Source: Deinococcus sedimenti (GTDB lineage: Bacteria; Deinococcota; Deinococci; Deinococcales; Deinococcaceae). From it: a stretch of 64,000 nucleotides of DNA. The notes under the pieces are model-generated. The model was not told where the DNA came from, did no database searches, and saw nothing but the letters and a program-made list of their open reading frames with translations. This document shows, in pieces, positions 22,837 to 33,068 of the stretch; position 1 is the stretch's first letter; the number at the start of each line of letters is the position of its first letter. Position numbers and translations under genes: made by a program. The DNA is taken from the NCBI RefSeq assembly GCF_014648135.1, contig NZ_BMQN01000001.1:1054001-1118000 (forward strand). Reading direction: 5' to 3'.

Positions 22837-23700
22837 ATGAAGTACCACCTGAGGCAGGCGCTGCTGGCCATGCGCGGCAACGTCACCGCGACCCTGGCCA
22901 CCCTGATGACCATGACGCTGACCCTGCTGATGCTGGGCTTCGTGCTGCTGCTCACGCTGAACGTGAACCGCACCATTGAGCAGCTCGAATCCCAGGTTGA
23001 GGTCGCAGCCTTCCTGCGCCCGGACGCGCAGGACGAGGCGCTGCTCGCGCAGGCGCGTGCCATTCCGCAGGTGCGGGAGGCCCGGCTGGTGACGAGCGAG
23101 GAGGTCCTGACCGAGATGACCCAGGACTCCCCGTTCGCGCGGGACGCGGCTGAACTGGTCGGGAATCCCTACCCGGACACGCTGCGCCTGCGGGTCGCGC
23201 GGGTCGGTGACACCCGAACGGTCGCCACGCAGATCGGTGCGCTGCCCGGCGTGGAGGACGTCGAGTACGGCGCCGGGTACGTGGACTCCACGGTCCGCAC
23301 CCTCAGCGCCGTGCGGCTGGCCGGTTACCTGCTGGTAGGCCTGCTGCTGCTGGGAACCCTGTTCAACATTCTGAACGCAGTGCGGGTGGCCATGTACGCC
23401 CGCCGGGACGAGATCAGCGTGATGCGCCTGCTGGGCGCCACGCGCGGGTTCATCCGCATGCCGCACGTGCTGGAGGGCCTGATCGTGGGATCCCTGGCGG
23501 CCGCCCTGGCGCTGGCGATCCTGACCCCGGCGTACCTGAGCCTCACGCAGCGTGTGCAGCAGCTCGCGCCGGTCTTCCCCGTCGTGCGCGATCCGGGTAC
23601 GCTGGCCCCGCTGCTGGGCGGCGTGGCGTGCCTGGGCATCCTGATCGGTCTGCTGGGCAGCATCTTCGCCACGCGCCGCTACCTGCAGGAGCTGGAGTGA
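22837..23700 (+). CDS. ftsX: cell-division permease-like protein FtsX
   Basis: A 287-residue inner-membrane protein and partner of FtsE. The topology matches FtsX: a helix at about residues 22-45 (LATLMTMTLTLLMLGFVLLLTL), a large extracytoplasmic loop (about 46-165) that contacts hydrolase activators, then three C-terminal helices with MYARRDEISVMRLLGATRGFIRMPHVLEG between them, the conserved FtsX cytoplasmic motif. The stop overlaps the GTG of the EnvC-like gene, which is evidence that the three proteins work as one complex. Confidence 0.94.
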   Translation: MKYHLRQALLAMRGNVTATLATLMTMTLTLLMLGFVLLLTLNVNRTIEQLESQVEVAAFLRPDAQDEALLAQARAIPQVREARLVTSEEVLTEMTQDSPFARDAAELVGNPYPDTLRLRVARVGDTRTVATQIGALPGVEDVEYGAGYVDSTVRTLSAVRLAGYLLVGLLLLGTLFNILNAVRVAMYARRDEISVMRLLGATRGFIRMPHVLEGLIVGSLAAALALAILTPAYLSLTQRVQQLAPVFPVVRDPGTLAPLLGGVACLGILIGLLGSIFATRRYLQELE

Positions 23701-25130
23701 CCGCACGCCCGGCACGCGCGGCGGCCCTGATCCTGCTGCTGGGCGTGGCGGCCGCGCAGGACACCAGCGCCCGCCTGGACCAGTTGCAGCAGCAGTTGCA
23801 GCAGCAGCGGCAGCTCAGCGTACAGAAGGCGCAGGAACTGGCAGCGGCCCGCGCCCGCATCGAGAACCTCACGGCGCAGCAGCGGCAGACCCTGACACAA
23901 CTCGACGATCTGGCCCGGCAGACCGCCCAGCTGGAGAACGAACTCGCGACCGTTACGGCCCGGGTGGCGCTGGCGGAACGGCAGCTGGCCGACACCACCC
24001 AGCAGCTGACCGTCACGCGCGCGCAGGTCGAGCGGCTACAGGGCGATGTGCGCGAGGTCATGGCCCTGATCTACCGCCAGCGCAGCGGGCAGTACCTGCA
24101 GCTGCTCTCGCAGTCGCGCAGCCTGTCGGACCTCCTGATCCGCCTGCGGTACACCAACATGGCCGGCGCGTTCCAGACCCAGGTGCTGGCCGGCCTGAAG
24201 GGCCAGATCACGGCCCTGCGCGATCAGGAACGCGTTCAGAAACAGCAGGCCGCCAGTCTCAGGACCCTGCAGACGCAGCGGGCGGGCAAACTGACGGCGC
24301 TGCAGGCGCAGCGCGCCCGGCAGAACGCCCTGCTGGCCCAGCTGCGGGCCAGTGAGCAGGGCCAGCGGACCCTGGCGGCCCAGCGGTCCGCGGAGCAGGC
24401 GCTGGCCGCGCAGCAGGTCGATCAACTGGTCGGTCAGGTCGTTGCGGAGCGCGAACGGCTGGAGGCCGAGCGGCAGCGCCGCCTGGAAGAGGAACGTCGC
24501 CGCCGCGAGGCCGAGGCGCGGCGCATCCGCGAGGCGCAGGAACGCGCCCGGCAGGAGGCGGCCCGTCTGGCTCAGCTGCGGGCCGCTCAGCTGCGGCAGG
24601 CGCAGGTGGCTGCGGCCCGGCAGGCGCAACAGGCTCAGCAGGCCAGGACCGCGCAGCTTCAGCGGGAGCAGGCGGACCGGGCAGCACGCCTGCAGCGTGA
24701 ACAGCAGGCGCTGGCGCAGCGTCAGGTGCAGGTGCAGGAGGCGCAGCAGCAGGTCGAGCAGCAGCTGGCGCCGCTGCCGCCGGTCAGCAGTCCTGCCGGG
24801 TTCCCGCTGCCGGGCGGGCGGGTCCTGGCACCCTTCGGAGCGAACGGCGCCCCCTGGACGGTCCTGACCGGCGCGCAGCAGGTGGTGGCGGCCGACGGGG
24901 GCAACGTCCTGGCCGTCACGTCGTACGCGTCACTGGGATGGGTCGTTCTGATCGATCACGGCGGCAGTGTCAGCGCCTACCTGGGCCTGCGTGACCCGCT
25001 GATCAGCGTGGGGAACCGCGTGGCACGCGGCACGCCCCTGGGGGCGGTGGGGGGCAGCTCGATCATCGGACCGGGCAACATGGCCTTCCAGCTGCGGCAG
25101 GGTGGGCAGCCCGTCGCGCCAGGTTTCTGA
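23697..25130 (+). CDS. EnvC-like murein hydrolase activator (coiled coil plus degenerate LytM domain)
   Basis: A 477-residue exported protein. A signal peptide (about 1-22) is followed by a very long Gln/Arg/Ala-rich coiled coil (about 25-370) and a C-terminal M23/LytM-fold domain (about 375-477). That domain keeps the fold motifs (GWVVLIDHGGSVSAYLGL, then VGNRVARGTPLGAVGGSS) but lacks the zinc-binding HxxxD and HxH residues; the position of the last His reads MAFQLRQGG. This is the pattern of EnvC, a non-catalytic activator of cell-wall amidases controlled by FtsEX. The GTG start at 23697 overlaps the ftsX stop and has AGGAG upstream. The function is inferred from this context. Confidence 0.82.
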   Translation: MTARPARAAALILLLGVAAAQDTSARLDQLQQQLQQQRQLSVQKAQELAAARARIENLTAQQRQTLTQLDDLARQTAQLENELATVTARVALAERQLADTTQQLTVTRAQVERLQGDVREVMALIYRQRSGQYLQLLSQSRSLSDLLIRLRYTNMAGAFQTQVLAGLKGQITALRDQERVQKQQAASLRTLQTQRAGKLTALQAQRARQNALLAQLRASEQGQRTLAAQRSAEQALAAQQVDQLVGQVVAERERLEAERQRRLEEERRRREAEARRIREAQERARQEAARLAQLRAAQLRQAQVAAARQAQQAQQARTAQLQREQADRAARLQREQQALAQRQVQVQEAQQQVEQQLAPLPPVSSPAGFPLPGGRVLAPFGANGAPWTVLTGAQQVVAADGGNVLAVTSYASLGWVVLIDHGGSVSAYLGLRDPLISVGNRVARGTPLGAVGGSSIIGPGNMAFQLRQGGQPVAPGF

Positions 25131-25222
25131 CCGGCGCTCTGCCGCGCCGCCCCGAGGTGGCGCTCTGTTCAGGAGCGTGGAGTGGCGTCCTCTCGCCCTG
25201 TTGAGGTCGTGGCGAGGTCCCC

Positions 25223-25250
25223 TTGCCGGTTGCCCCGGCGGTCTGATACT
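25223..25250 (+). promoter_or_regulatory. promoter of rpsP
   Basis: TTGCCG (25223-25228), a 16-bp spacer and GATACT (25245-25250) form a plausible promoter, leaving a leader of about 90 nt before rpsP. The long leader could hold a control element; I see no specific structure. Confidence 0.5.
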
Positions 25251-25348
25251 CTTCTTCGGTGCGCTTACCGGTTGGCTGCTGACGGGCGCATTTCCCCGTG
25301 ATCCTAGCGGGAGCTTTACCCTCAAATACCTCAGTTGGAGAGATTCCC

Positions 25349-25597
<249 letters not shown>

Positions 25598-25616
25598 GGT
25601 CCGGACCGGAACGTGA

Positions 25617-25639
25617 AGCCCCCCTCGCGGGGGCTTTTT
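25617..25639 (+). terminator. rpsP intrinsic terminator
   Basis: AGCCCCC and GGGGGCT form a 7-bp stem with a 5-nt loop followed by TTTTT, 19 nt after the rpsP stop. Confidence 0.9.
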
Positions 25640-25703
25640 CGTTGCGCTGCGGGTAAAAGGTCGCCGCCCGCAATGACTCGCGGGCGGCAGTGGAGCTGGC
25701 GGT

Positions 25704-26159
25704 TCAGCGGCTGAAGGCGATGAACCCGGCGGCGATGCCCAGCAGCGTACCCACCAGGACCTCCAGGTAGGTGTGCCCCATCAGGACCCGCAGGGGCAGG
25801 GGCGCGAAGCCCTCGCGGACCACGGCGCGCAGCTCCTCGACGAGGTCGTTCAGCAGTCGGGCCTGCTGGCCGCTGCTGTGGCGCACGCCGGTCGCGTCGT
25901 ACATGACGATCAGGGCGAACACGGCGCACGCAGCGAACAGGGGGTGCCCGACGCCCTCGGTGATGCCCACGCCGGTCGTCAGGGCGGCCACCATCGCGGA
26001 GTGGCTGCTGGGCATGCCGCCGGTCTCCATGAACGCCCCGGGCCGCCAGCGCCGTTCGATCAGCAGGATCAGCAGGACCTTGGCGACCTGCGCGAACGTG
26101 CTGCTCAGCACGGCCACCCACAGCCAGCGGTTGCTCAGCAGGTCAGCGAACGTGTTCAC
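25704..26159 (-). CDS. divergent PAP2-family (DUF212) membrane protein
   Basis: A 151-residue membrane protein of the DUF212 family, distantly related to PAP2 phosphatases and haloperoxidases. Four or five helices are predicted. The motif GGMPSSHSAMVAALTTGVG corresponds to the PSGH-type motif of PAP2, and RVLMGHTYLEVLVGTLLG to the C-terminal His motif. The YDATGVRHSSGQQARLLN segment is characteristic of this subgroup. The reaction is not known. The start is GTG 26159, overlapping the end of folD by 17 nt, so it is the last gene of the gls24-nusB-folD run. Confidence 0.85.
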   Translation of the reverse strand: MNTFADLLSNRWLWVAVLSSTFAQVAKVLLILLIERRWRPGAFMETGGMPSSHSAMVAALTTGVGITEGVGHPLFAACAVFALIVMYDATGVRHSSGQQARLLNDLVEELRAVVREGFAPLPLRVLMGHTYLEVLVGTLLGIAAGFIAFSR

Positions 26160-27042
26160 CGGACACCTCGGGGTGGGGGGCGCGGGCGTGCTGCCGTTCG
26201 GCGGCGATCACGGTGTTCATCAGGAGCTGCGCCACGGTCATGGGGCCCACGCCGCCGGGTACGGGCGTCAGTGCCGCGGCCACCTGCGCCACGTCTGGGT
26301 GCACGTCCCCGGTCAGCCGACCCTTTCCGCTCTCGGTGGGAACGCGGTGGATGCCGACGTCCACGACGACTGCGCCGGGCCGCACCATGTCTGGGGTGAT
26401 CAGGTGGACCTGCCCGGCCGCGACGATCAGCAGGTCTGCCTCGCGCGTGACGGCCCCCAGGTCGGGGGTGGCGCGGTGCGCGACAGTCACGGTGGCGTCC
26501 GCGTTCAGCAGCAGGCCCGCAACGGGGCGGCCCACCAGGGCGCTGCGGCCCACCACGACGGTCCGCTGCCCGGCCACGGTCACGCCGTGGTGGGCCAGCA
26601 GGGCCATGATGCCTGCCGGGGTGCAGGGGCGCAGCCCGGCGTGGTTGTTCCACAGCGCGCCGGTGTTCGCGGGGTGCAGGCCGTCCACGTCCTTGGCGGG
26701 GTCCAGGGCCAGCAGCACGGGCTCCGGGTTCAGGTGCGCGGGCAGGGGCAGCTGCACCAGAATGCCATTCACGGCCGGGTCGGCATTCAGCGTCTCCACC
26801 AGGGCCAGCAGTTCGGCCTGGGTGGTCGCCTCGGGCAGGGCGTGCACGTGGCTGCTCAGCCCGACCTCGGCGGCCTTCTGCGCCTTGCCGCGCACGTAGG
26901 ACACGCTGGCGGGGTCCTCCCCCACCCGCACCAGGGCGAGGTGAGGGGGGCGGGGCAGCCGCCCGGCGCGGCGTCCGGCCTCGGTCAGCAGCGCGGCGGC
27001 GGCGGGCGGTCCGCCGAGGACCCGGGCGGTCCCCGGGGTCAC
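26143..27042 (-). CDS. folD: methylenetetrahydrofolate dehydrogenase / methenyl-THF cyclohydrolase
   Basis: FolD, 299 residues, interconverts 5,10-methylene-THF, 5,10-methenyl-THF and 10-formyl-THF with NADP+. The active-site segment [14 protein letters not shown] carries the Tyr and Lys of the family. [31 protein letters not shown] (Rossmann) and [14 protein letters not shown] are all present. The N-terminal start GTG 27042 overlaps the nusB stop (GTGA). The C-terminal tail of about 20 polar residues is not conserved and overlaps the next gene. Confidence 0.95.
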   Translation of the reverse strand: MTPGTARVLGGPPAAAALLTEAGRRAGRLPRPPHLALVRVGEDPASVSYVRGKAQKAAEVGLSSHVHALPEATTQAELLALVETLNADPAVNGILVQLPLPAHLNPEPVLLALDPAKDVDGLHPANTGALWNNHAGLRPCTPAGIMALLAHHGVTVAGQRTVVVGRSALVGRPVAGLLLNADATVTVAHRATPDLGAVTREADLLIVAAGQVHLITPDMVRPGAVVVDVGIHRVPTESGKGRLTGDVHPDVAQVAAALTPVPGGVGPMTVAQLLMNTVIAAERQHARAPHPEVSGEHVR

Positions 27043-27539
27043 TCCTGCGGCTCCTCGCGGGTGGGCGCGGACGCGGCCTTCTCGTTCAGGCTGCGGCTCA
27101 GGCCCGCCAGGACGCCGTTCACGAAGCGGCCGGAGTCGTCGCCACCGAACTTGCGGGCGATGCGTACGGCGCTCTCGATGACCGGGGGGTGCGGTTCGGG
27201 CGTGTACATCATCTCGAAGGTGGCCAGTCGCAGGACGTTCAGGTCCGTCTGGGCCATCTGGTCGAAGCTCCAGCCGCGGATGGTGCGGCGCAGCGTGGCG
27301 TCCACGTCGGGGCGGGCGGCCGAGATGCCCTGCACGAGCTGCTGCGCGAAGGTCAGGGCCTCCTCGCTGAGGGTGGGGTAGGTGTCGTCCCCGCCGCGCA
27401 TGCTGCCCTCGGCGCGGGTGAACACGCTCTGCATGGGCAGGTTGCCCCGGTCGGCCTCGAACAGCACGCGGAACGCGAATTCGCGGGCGGCGCGGCGCGT
27501 GCCGACGGGCGCGGCGGCCTTCTCGCGGCGGCGGGTCAC
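27039..27539 (-). CDS. nusB: transcription antitermination factor NusB
   Basis: NusB, 166 residues, binds boxA RNA with S10 and supports rRNA antitermination. The N-terminal helix [20 protein letters not shown] is the family signature, and the C-terminal half contains [45 protein letters not shown]. It begins with GTG 27539, overlapping the gls24-family gene stop. A long upstream open extension lies within that neighbour and is not used. Confidence 0.94.
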   Translation of the reverse strand: MTRRREKAAAPVGTRRAAREFAFRVLFEADRGNLPMQSVFTRAEGSMRGGDDTYPTLSEEALTFAQQLVQGISAARPDVDATLRRTIRGWSFDQMAQTDLNVLRLATFEMMYTPEPHPPVIESAVRIARKFGGDDSGRFVNGVLAGLSRSLNEKAASAPTREEPQE

Positions 27540-27886
27540 GCCTGACCGCCCTTGGGCACGCAGACGCCCTGGACGGTGACGTTCACGGCGCGCACGCGCA
27601 GGCCGGTCATGAGTTCGATGTTCTCGCACACGGCCTGCTGGACCTTCTCGGCGGTGGCGGTCAGGCTGCGGCCGTACTCGATGTTCAGGCCGACGTCGAT
27701 GGTGACGTCCTGGCCCTCGCGGGTAACTTTCAGCGCGCGGGGTTTGCGGCCCGCGCTCTGGTTGCGCAGCACCTCGCCGACCTTCATGGAGGTGGTGGCG
27801 ATCTCGGTGCCCTCGATGCCGTCCAGGGTGGTGGCGGCGATGTCCATCAGGACGTTCTTGCTGATTTCGACTTCGGGTGTTGCCAT
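27536..27886 (-). CDS. Asp23/Gls24-family envelope stress-response protein
   Basis: A 116-residue protein of the Asp23/Gls24 (DUF322) family. The signature runs through [21 protein letters not shown], then [48 protein letters not shown]. Family members associate with the membrane or with DAK-type proteins and respond to alkaline or envelope stress; they commonly sit upstream of nusB, as here. GGAGG lies 10 nt before the ATG at 27886. It is the first gene of a four-gene minus-strand operon in which each gene overlaps the next. Confidence 0.9.
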   Translation of the reverse strand: MATPEVEISKNVLMDIAATTLDGIEGTEIATTSMKVGEVLRNQSAGRKPRALKVTREGQDVTIDVGLNIEYGRSLTATAEKVQQAVCENIELMTGLRVRAVNVTVQGVCVPKGGQA

Positions 27887-27972
27887 GTTGGTCTTGCCTC
27901 CACTTCGTGTGCCCGGCGCTCGGGGCACGCGACAATACCGTCAGTGTACCCGCTGGGCGTCCAGCTGAGCCT

Positions 27973-29997
27973 TCAGGCGGTCACGCCGCGTTCGCGCAGC
28001 AGGTCGTTCAGGGCCGCCTCGTCCAGCACGGTTACGCCGAGTTCCTGCGCGCGGGTGAGTTTGCTGCCGGCCTCCTCACCGGCGATCAGGTAGCTGGTCT
28101 TGCCGGTGACGCTGCCGGTCACGCGCCCCCCGGCCTGTTCCAGCTGCGCCTTGATAGCGTCCCTGGGTCGGCCCAGCGTGCCGGTGATGACGAAGTTCAG
28201 GCCCTGCAGCTGATCGCCGCGCGTGACCTGCTCCTCCTGCGGGTTCACGCCGTGGGCGCGCAGGCGGGCGATGAGTCCCCGCATGCTGGGGTCGGCCAGG
28301 GACGCGGTGACGCTCTGAGCGATCACGCCGCCCAGTCCGGGGACGTTCTCGATCTGTTCGGGCGTGGCGGTCAGAAGCGCGTCGAGAGTGCCGAAGGCGC
28401 GGCTGAGCGCCTGGGCGTTGCGTTCGCCGACGTGGTTCATGCCCAGCGCGTTCACGAGGCGCCACAGGGGCTTGCCGCGGCTGGCGTCCAGCTGCGCGAG
28501 GATGTTCTGCGCCTTCTTGTCCCCGCCGCGGTCCAGCGCGGCCAGCTGCCCGGCGCTCAGGGCGTACAGGTCGGCGGCGTCGCGCACGAGGCCGGTCTCG
28601 ATCAGCTGCGCCACGAGTTTCTCGCCGATGCCGCGCACGTCCATCGCGCCGCGCGACACGAAGTACCGGATGCGCTCGAAGGCCTGCGAGGGGCAGGCGG
28701 GGTTCGGGCAGTAGGTGTTCGCATCACCCTCGGCGCGCGTCACCTCGTGGCTGCATTCGGGGCAGCGGGTGGGGAACTCGAAGGGTTGGGCGCCGTCCGG
28801 GCGTTTCTCGGTCAGGACGCGCATGATCTGCGGGATCACGCCCCCGGACTTACGCACGACGACCGTGTCCCCGATCCGCAGGTCCAGGTCGCGAATGAAG
28901 TCCTCGTTGTGCAGCGTGGCGCGGCTGACGGTGCTGCCCTCGATCAGGCGCGGCGCGAGGTGCGCGAGCGGCGCGAGCTTCCCGGTGCGGCCCACGTTGA
29001 CCGTGATGGCCTCCAGGGTCGTCTCGACCTCCTCGACCGGGAACTTGTATGCGATCGCCCATCTGGGCGCGCGGCTGGTGAAGCCCGCCTCCTCCTGCGC
29101 GCGCAGGTCGTTCAGTTTCAGGACGGTACCGTCCGCGTCGAACTCGAAGGTGCTGCGCGCGGCGGTCATGCGGGCGTGGTAGTCGGCGGCGGCGTCCAGC
29201 CCGTGCAGCGTCTCACTGTGACCACTGGTGGGGAAACCCTGCGCGGCCAGCCAGGCCAGCACCTCCGCCTGGGTGCGGGCAGGCACGCCGTCCCGCCTGC
29301 CCATCGCATAGAAGATCGCCCTGAGGTTACGGCTGCGGGTCACCTCCGGGTCCTTCTGCCGCAGCGCGCCCGCCGCGCCGTTGCGGGGATTCTTCAGCAG
29401 CGGCGTGCCGAGCTCCTCAGCCTGCGCGTTGAACGCCGCGAAGTCCACGCGGCTCATGTACACCTCGCCGCGCACCTCCAGTTCACCCGTCAGGCCGGGC
29501 AGGTGGGTGGGCAGGCCCGGCACGGTCAGCACCTGCGCGGTGACGATCTCGCCGGTCACGCCGTTGCCTCGCGTCGCCGCCCACTGGAGTTCACCGTTCA
29601 GGTAGTACAGGTTCACGCTCAGCCCGTCGATCTTCAGTTCGCCCGTGAACATGAAGTCGTCGCTCTCGGCAGGGAGGCCCAGCGCGCGGGACAGTTTCTC
29701 CTGCCATTCACGCAGTTCCGCGTCGTCGAAGGCGTTGTCCAGGCTGGTCATGGGCGTGGGGTGGTCGACCGGCTGGAAGGCCGCGCCGGGCGTCCCACCG
29801 ACGGTCTGCGCGGGACTGTCCGCTCCGGCCTGCGCGGCCCAGTCGGGGTGCGCGGCTTCCAGGTCCCGCAGGTCCCGCGCCAACTGGTCGTATTCGTCGT
29901 CGGGGATGGTCGGGGCGTCCTGCTCGTAGTAGGCGCGGTTGTGGGCGGCCACCTCGGCCCGCAGGGCCAGATAGCGGTCGAAGTCAAGCGGCGTCAT
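27973..29997 (-). CDS. ligA: NAD+-dependent DNA ligase
   Basis: LigA, 674 residues, seals nicks in replication and repair. Domain Ia (about 5-70) contains the NAD-binding [17 protein letters not shown]. The adenylation Lys122 is in the motif ELKIDGLSV. The OB fold contains [14 protein letters not shown], and the four-Cys zinc site is CPECSHEV with CPNPACPSQ. Helix-hairpin-helix repeats and a C-terminal BRCT domain (about 590-670; [14 protein letters not shown], then [15 protein letters not shown]) complete it. The ATG at 29997 is 7 nt downstream of a TACCCT -10 element, so the message is probably leaderless. Confidence 0.97.
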   Translation of the reverse strand: MTPLDFDRYLALRAEVAAHNRAYYEQDAPTIPDDEYDQLARDLRDLEAAHPDWAAQAGADSPAQTVGGTPGAAFQPVDHPTPMTSLDNAFDDAELREWQEKLSRALGLPAESDDFMFTGELKIDGLSVNLYYLNGELQWAATRGNGVTGEIVTAQVLTVPGLPTHLPGLTGELEVRGEVYMSRVDFAAFNAQAEELGTPLLKNPRNGAAGALRQKDPEVTRSRNLRAIFYAMGRRDGVPARTQAEVLAWLAAQGFPTSGHSETLHGLDAAADYHARMTAARSTFEFDADGTVLKLNDLRAQEEAGFTSRAPRWAIAYKFPVEEVETTLEAITVNVGRTGKLAPLAHLAPRLIEGSTVSRATLHNEDFIRDLDLRIGDTVVVRKSGGVIPQIMRVLTEKRPDGAQPFEFPTRCPECSHEVTRAEGDANTYCPNPACPSQAFERIRYFVSRGAMDVRGIGEKLVAQLIETGLVRDAADLYALSAGQLAALDRGGDKKAQNILAQLDASRGKPLWRLVNALGMNHVGERNAQALSRAFGTLDALLTATPEQIENVPGLGGVIAQSVTASLADPSMRGLIARLRAHGVNPQEEQVTRGDQLQGLNFVITGTLGRPRDAIKAQLEQAGGRVTGSVTGKTSYLIAGEEAGSKLTRAQELGVTVLDEAALNDLLRERGVTA

Positions 29998-30004
29998 GAC
30001 CCAG

Positions 30005-30010
30005 AGGGTA
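30005..30010 (-). promoter_or_regulatory. -10 element of ligA (leaderless)
   Basis: Minus-strand TACCCT ends 7 nt before the ligA ATG, with no ribosome site in between. Confidence 0.6.
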
Positions 30011-30133
30011 TCCCACTTCAGCTTCAGTTCAGGCCATCCCGGTACCCTGGGGGCTGGTCTGTGTGGCACCCCCGATGGGGTACGACAAGGCTTAAGAATC
30101 GAGTAACAGCGCACTCATCCGCTACAGAGCAAC

Positions 30134-30147
30134 TGACCAATCGGTCA
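30134..30147. promoter_or_regulatory. candidate TetR-type operator upstream of BMP gene
   Basis: TGACCAATCGGTCA has perfect 5-bp inverted arms and resembles TetR-family operators. It lies 37 nt upstream of the predicted -10. Confidence 0.4.
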
Positions 30148-30159
30148 ACGTGATTCGGG

Positions 30160-30189
30160 GGTCTAGACACCCACCAAAATCCGTATACT
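30160..30189 (+). promoter_or_regulatory. promoter region with palindrome over the -35
   Basis: TATACT at 30184-30189 is a good -10. The -35 position is occupied by the perfect palindrome GTCTAGAC (30161-30168) rather than a consensus -35, which suggests an activator or repressor site. Confidence 0.5.
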
Positions 30190-30233
30190 CTATTCAAGCA
30201 ATCCGCTCACCATATTCCCTGGAGGAACATCAC

Positions 30234-31331
<1,098 letters not shown>

Positions 31332-31346
31332 TCCAGCACAGCACTG

Positions 31347-31377
31347 AAGGCGGCCCCCTCCCGGGGCCGCCTTCTTG
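31347..31377 (+). terminator. terminator after BMP gene
   Basis: AAGGCGGCCCC (31347-31357) and GGGGCCGCCTT (31363-31373) form a perfect 11-bp stem with a 5-nt loop, 15 nt after the stop. Confidence 0.8.
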
Positions 31378-31474
31378 ACATCCAGGTCAGCCCCCGATTG
31401 ACCATCAGGCGTTGATGCCTCCGGTCCAGGCAGACTGCGCGCCCTGACCCGCGAAAACCTGGCTGGGGATTCTC

Positions 31475-31602
31475 ACAGCAGCATTCGGGAGTAGCGAAGG
31501 TGCCCTTCAATACTCCTGAACGAGCGGAGCGAGCTCCTGACAACACCAGCGGTTGGAAGTGGAATTGAAGGGCGTGGTGTTGGCCCTTCAATGGAACTGG
31601 AG
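31475..31602. repeat. interspersed repeat family B, nested or rearranged copy
   Basis: The non-coding stretch from the BMP stop to the PrcB-like gene (31332-31894) holds this element and no credible gene. It contains a degenerate copy of the CAGCAG..TTC.GGAGTA block, an inverted copy of the TTCAGGAGTATTGAAGGG block, and a palindrome ATTGAAGGGC (31564-31573) / GCCCTTCAAT (31583-31592) followed by GGAACTGGA. The same palindrome with the same 9-nt loop occurs at 60124-60152. Confidence 0.7.
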
Positions 31603-31841
31603 CCCCATGTCAGCACCGTCATGTGACAGTGCACGGTGGTTCGGCATGGATGGCGTCAGGATCAGACCAGACGGTGTCCACCAGCTGGTCCACGGAGCAT
31701 AGCTACCCTACACCCAGATACGAGCGACTCCGCATTCGCCCTTGTCCTGCTGCGTCCTGATCCACCGACGCACTCCTGATCGGCCCCGGGGATCCCTGAT
31801 CCGCCGCCCCCTACGCGTTTGTCTGCTGCAGTCCATGCAGC

Positions 31842-31875
31842 GCAGCGGCACCGAGGGAGCCCCCGGTGCCGCTGC
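31842..31875 (-). terminator. hairpin downstream of the PrcB-domain gene
   Basis: GCAGCGGCACCG (31842-31853) pairs perfectly with CGGTGCCGCTGC (31864-31875), 20 nt past the minus-strand stop. There is no strong U-tract. Confidence 0.5.
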
Positions 31876-31894
31876 CTTCCGCTGTGGGTGTGGA

Positions 31895-32971
31895 TCAGCG
31901 CGTCTGTCCGCCGCCCATGCCGCCCGGCAGGGGCTGACCGTTCTCGTCCAGCACCGTGACTGAGGTGTAGGTGCCGGGCACACTGACGATGGCCCAGGGG
32001 CTGGTGATGACCTGCGCGAGGATGGCGCCGGGCGCCGGGGCGGTCAGGCGGACGCGGAGGGTCAGGCTTCCGGTGCTGCCGCTGGCACTGAGCACCTGCA
32101 CGCCGTACCCGCCGGTGGGTCGCTGGCCGAGGAACACGCCGATCAGGGTGCGTCCGGTCACGCTGGGCGGGGTGGGGACGCTGCTCTGCCGTCCGTAGGC
32201 GCGGGTGTAGAGGCTGCTGGCGGCGCTGGCGGTCGTGGCGACCTGCACGGCAGCTTCGCTGATATTGGCGTTGGTGCCGGTCGCGATCTGGGTGACGGTC
32301 ACGGTGCCTCCAGGGGTGGTGGGAACAGGAGTGGGTCGGGGCGGCTGAATCTGCGCGCTGGGGACGCTGCCCAGCACGTACAGGTCGGTGCGCAGGTGCT
32401 CGGTCGGGGTGGGTTCCACGCTCAGGGTTGGGGCGGGCCGGTTGGCCAGGACGGCGACGGCCAGGGGCCCTTGTGGGCGCAGGGTCTCGCCGAGGACGCG
32501 GGCCTCGTCGGAGGTGAGCTGTCCGGCGCCCTGAAGACCGTCCACGCGGGTCCCGCTGACCTGCCCGCTGGTGCCGTTCAGTCGGGTCCAGCTCTGCCCG
32601 TCGGTGTAATACACCGTGCTGATCTGCGCGCCGCTGCCGGGCGTGACGACAAAGGTGGTGCCCTGGCGGGTCACGGTGACCTGTGGGGAGAGCGCGGCCG
32701 TGGCTTCACGGTACGTGGCCTTGCCGTTCACGCTGAGGCTGCCGGGCGTGGCGATGGGGTCCTGCACCTGGGCGCGCAGGTCGACCGCCTGACTGCCGAG
32801 TTTCACGCTGCTCTGGCCACCCTGGGTGGTGCCGTACACCCACACCACGCGTTCCTGCGCGCCGCCGTACAGGACGGCCTCGTGGACTTTCAGGTTGCCG
32901 GGGCCGGTCATGGAGCAGGCGCTGAGGAGGCCCGCACCGAGCAGTGCGGCGGCCAGAAGGGTTCTGTTCAT
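31895..32971 (-). CDS. PrcB-domain lipoprotein
   Basis: A 358-residue predicted lipoprotein with lipobox LLSAC (Cys19). The C-terminal region (about 260-345) matches the PrcB C-terminal domain: LIGVFLGQRPTGGYGVQVLSAS, then a strand set ending ITSPWAIVSVPGTYTSVTVLDENG. PrcB was described as a chaperone or regulator of the Treponema dentilisin protease complex. The middle region (about 195-235) is Pro/Thr-rich linker. The N-terminal part is beta-rich and unrecognised. The ATG lies 7 nt after TAAGCT, so it may be leaderless. Confidence 0.75.
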   Translation of the reverse strand: MNRTLLAAALLGAGLLSACSMTGPGNLKVHEAVLYGGAQERVVWVYGTTQGGQSSVKLGSQAVDLRAQVQDPIATPGSLSVNGKATYREATAALSPQVTVTRQGTTFVVTPGSGAQISTVYYTDGQSWTRLNGTSGQVSGTRVDGLQGAGQLTSDEARVLGETLRPQGPLAVAVLANRPAPTLSVEPTPTEHLRTDLYVLGSVPSAQIQPPRPTPVPTTPGGTVTVTQIATGTNANISEAAVQVATTASAASSLYTRAYGRQSSVPTPPSVTGRTLIGVFLGQRPTGGYGVQVLSASGSTGSLTLRVRLTAPAPGAILAQVITSPWAIVSVPGTYTSVTVLDENGQPLPGGMGGGQTR

Positions 32972-32978
32972 GAGGCTC

Positions 32979-32984
32979 AGCTTA
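32979..32984 (-). promoter_or_regulatory. -10 element of the PrcB-domain gene
   Basis: Minus-strand TAAGCT ends 7 nt before the ATG at 32971; no ribosome site is present. Confidence 0.45.
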
Positions 32985-33068
32985 TGAGGGCAGGCTGACG
33001 GTGGACTGAAACCCGCCTTTCCGAAACCCTGAGGCTCGGCCCTGACCGGTGCGTGTGGGGGACAGGGC

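Noticed and set aside
24400..24780. Repetitive Gln/Arg codons resembling a tandem DNA repeat
   Set aside because: They encode the coiled coil of the EnvC-like protein and lack fixed period or spacers, so they are neither CRISPR nor satellite.
25251..25348. Possible riboswitch or autoregulatory leader before rpsP
   Set aside because: The leader is long enough, but I could not identify a conserved aptamer or a mimic of the S16 rRNA site.
31742..31963. Short plus-strand frame between the BMP and PrcB-like genes
   Set aside because: Cys/Arg-rich sequence with no start signal, overlapping a terminator hairpin.
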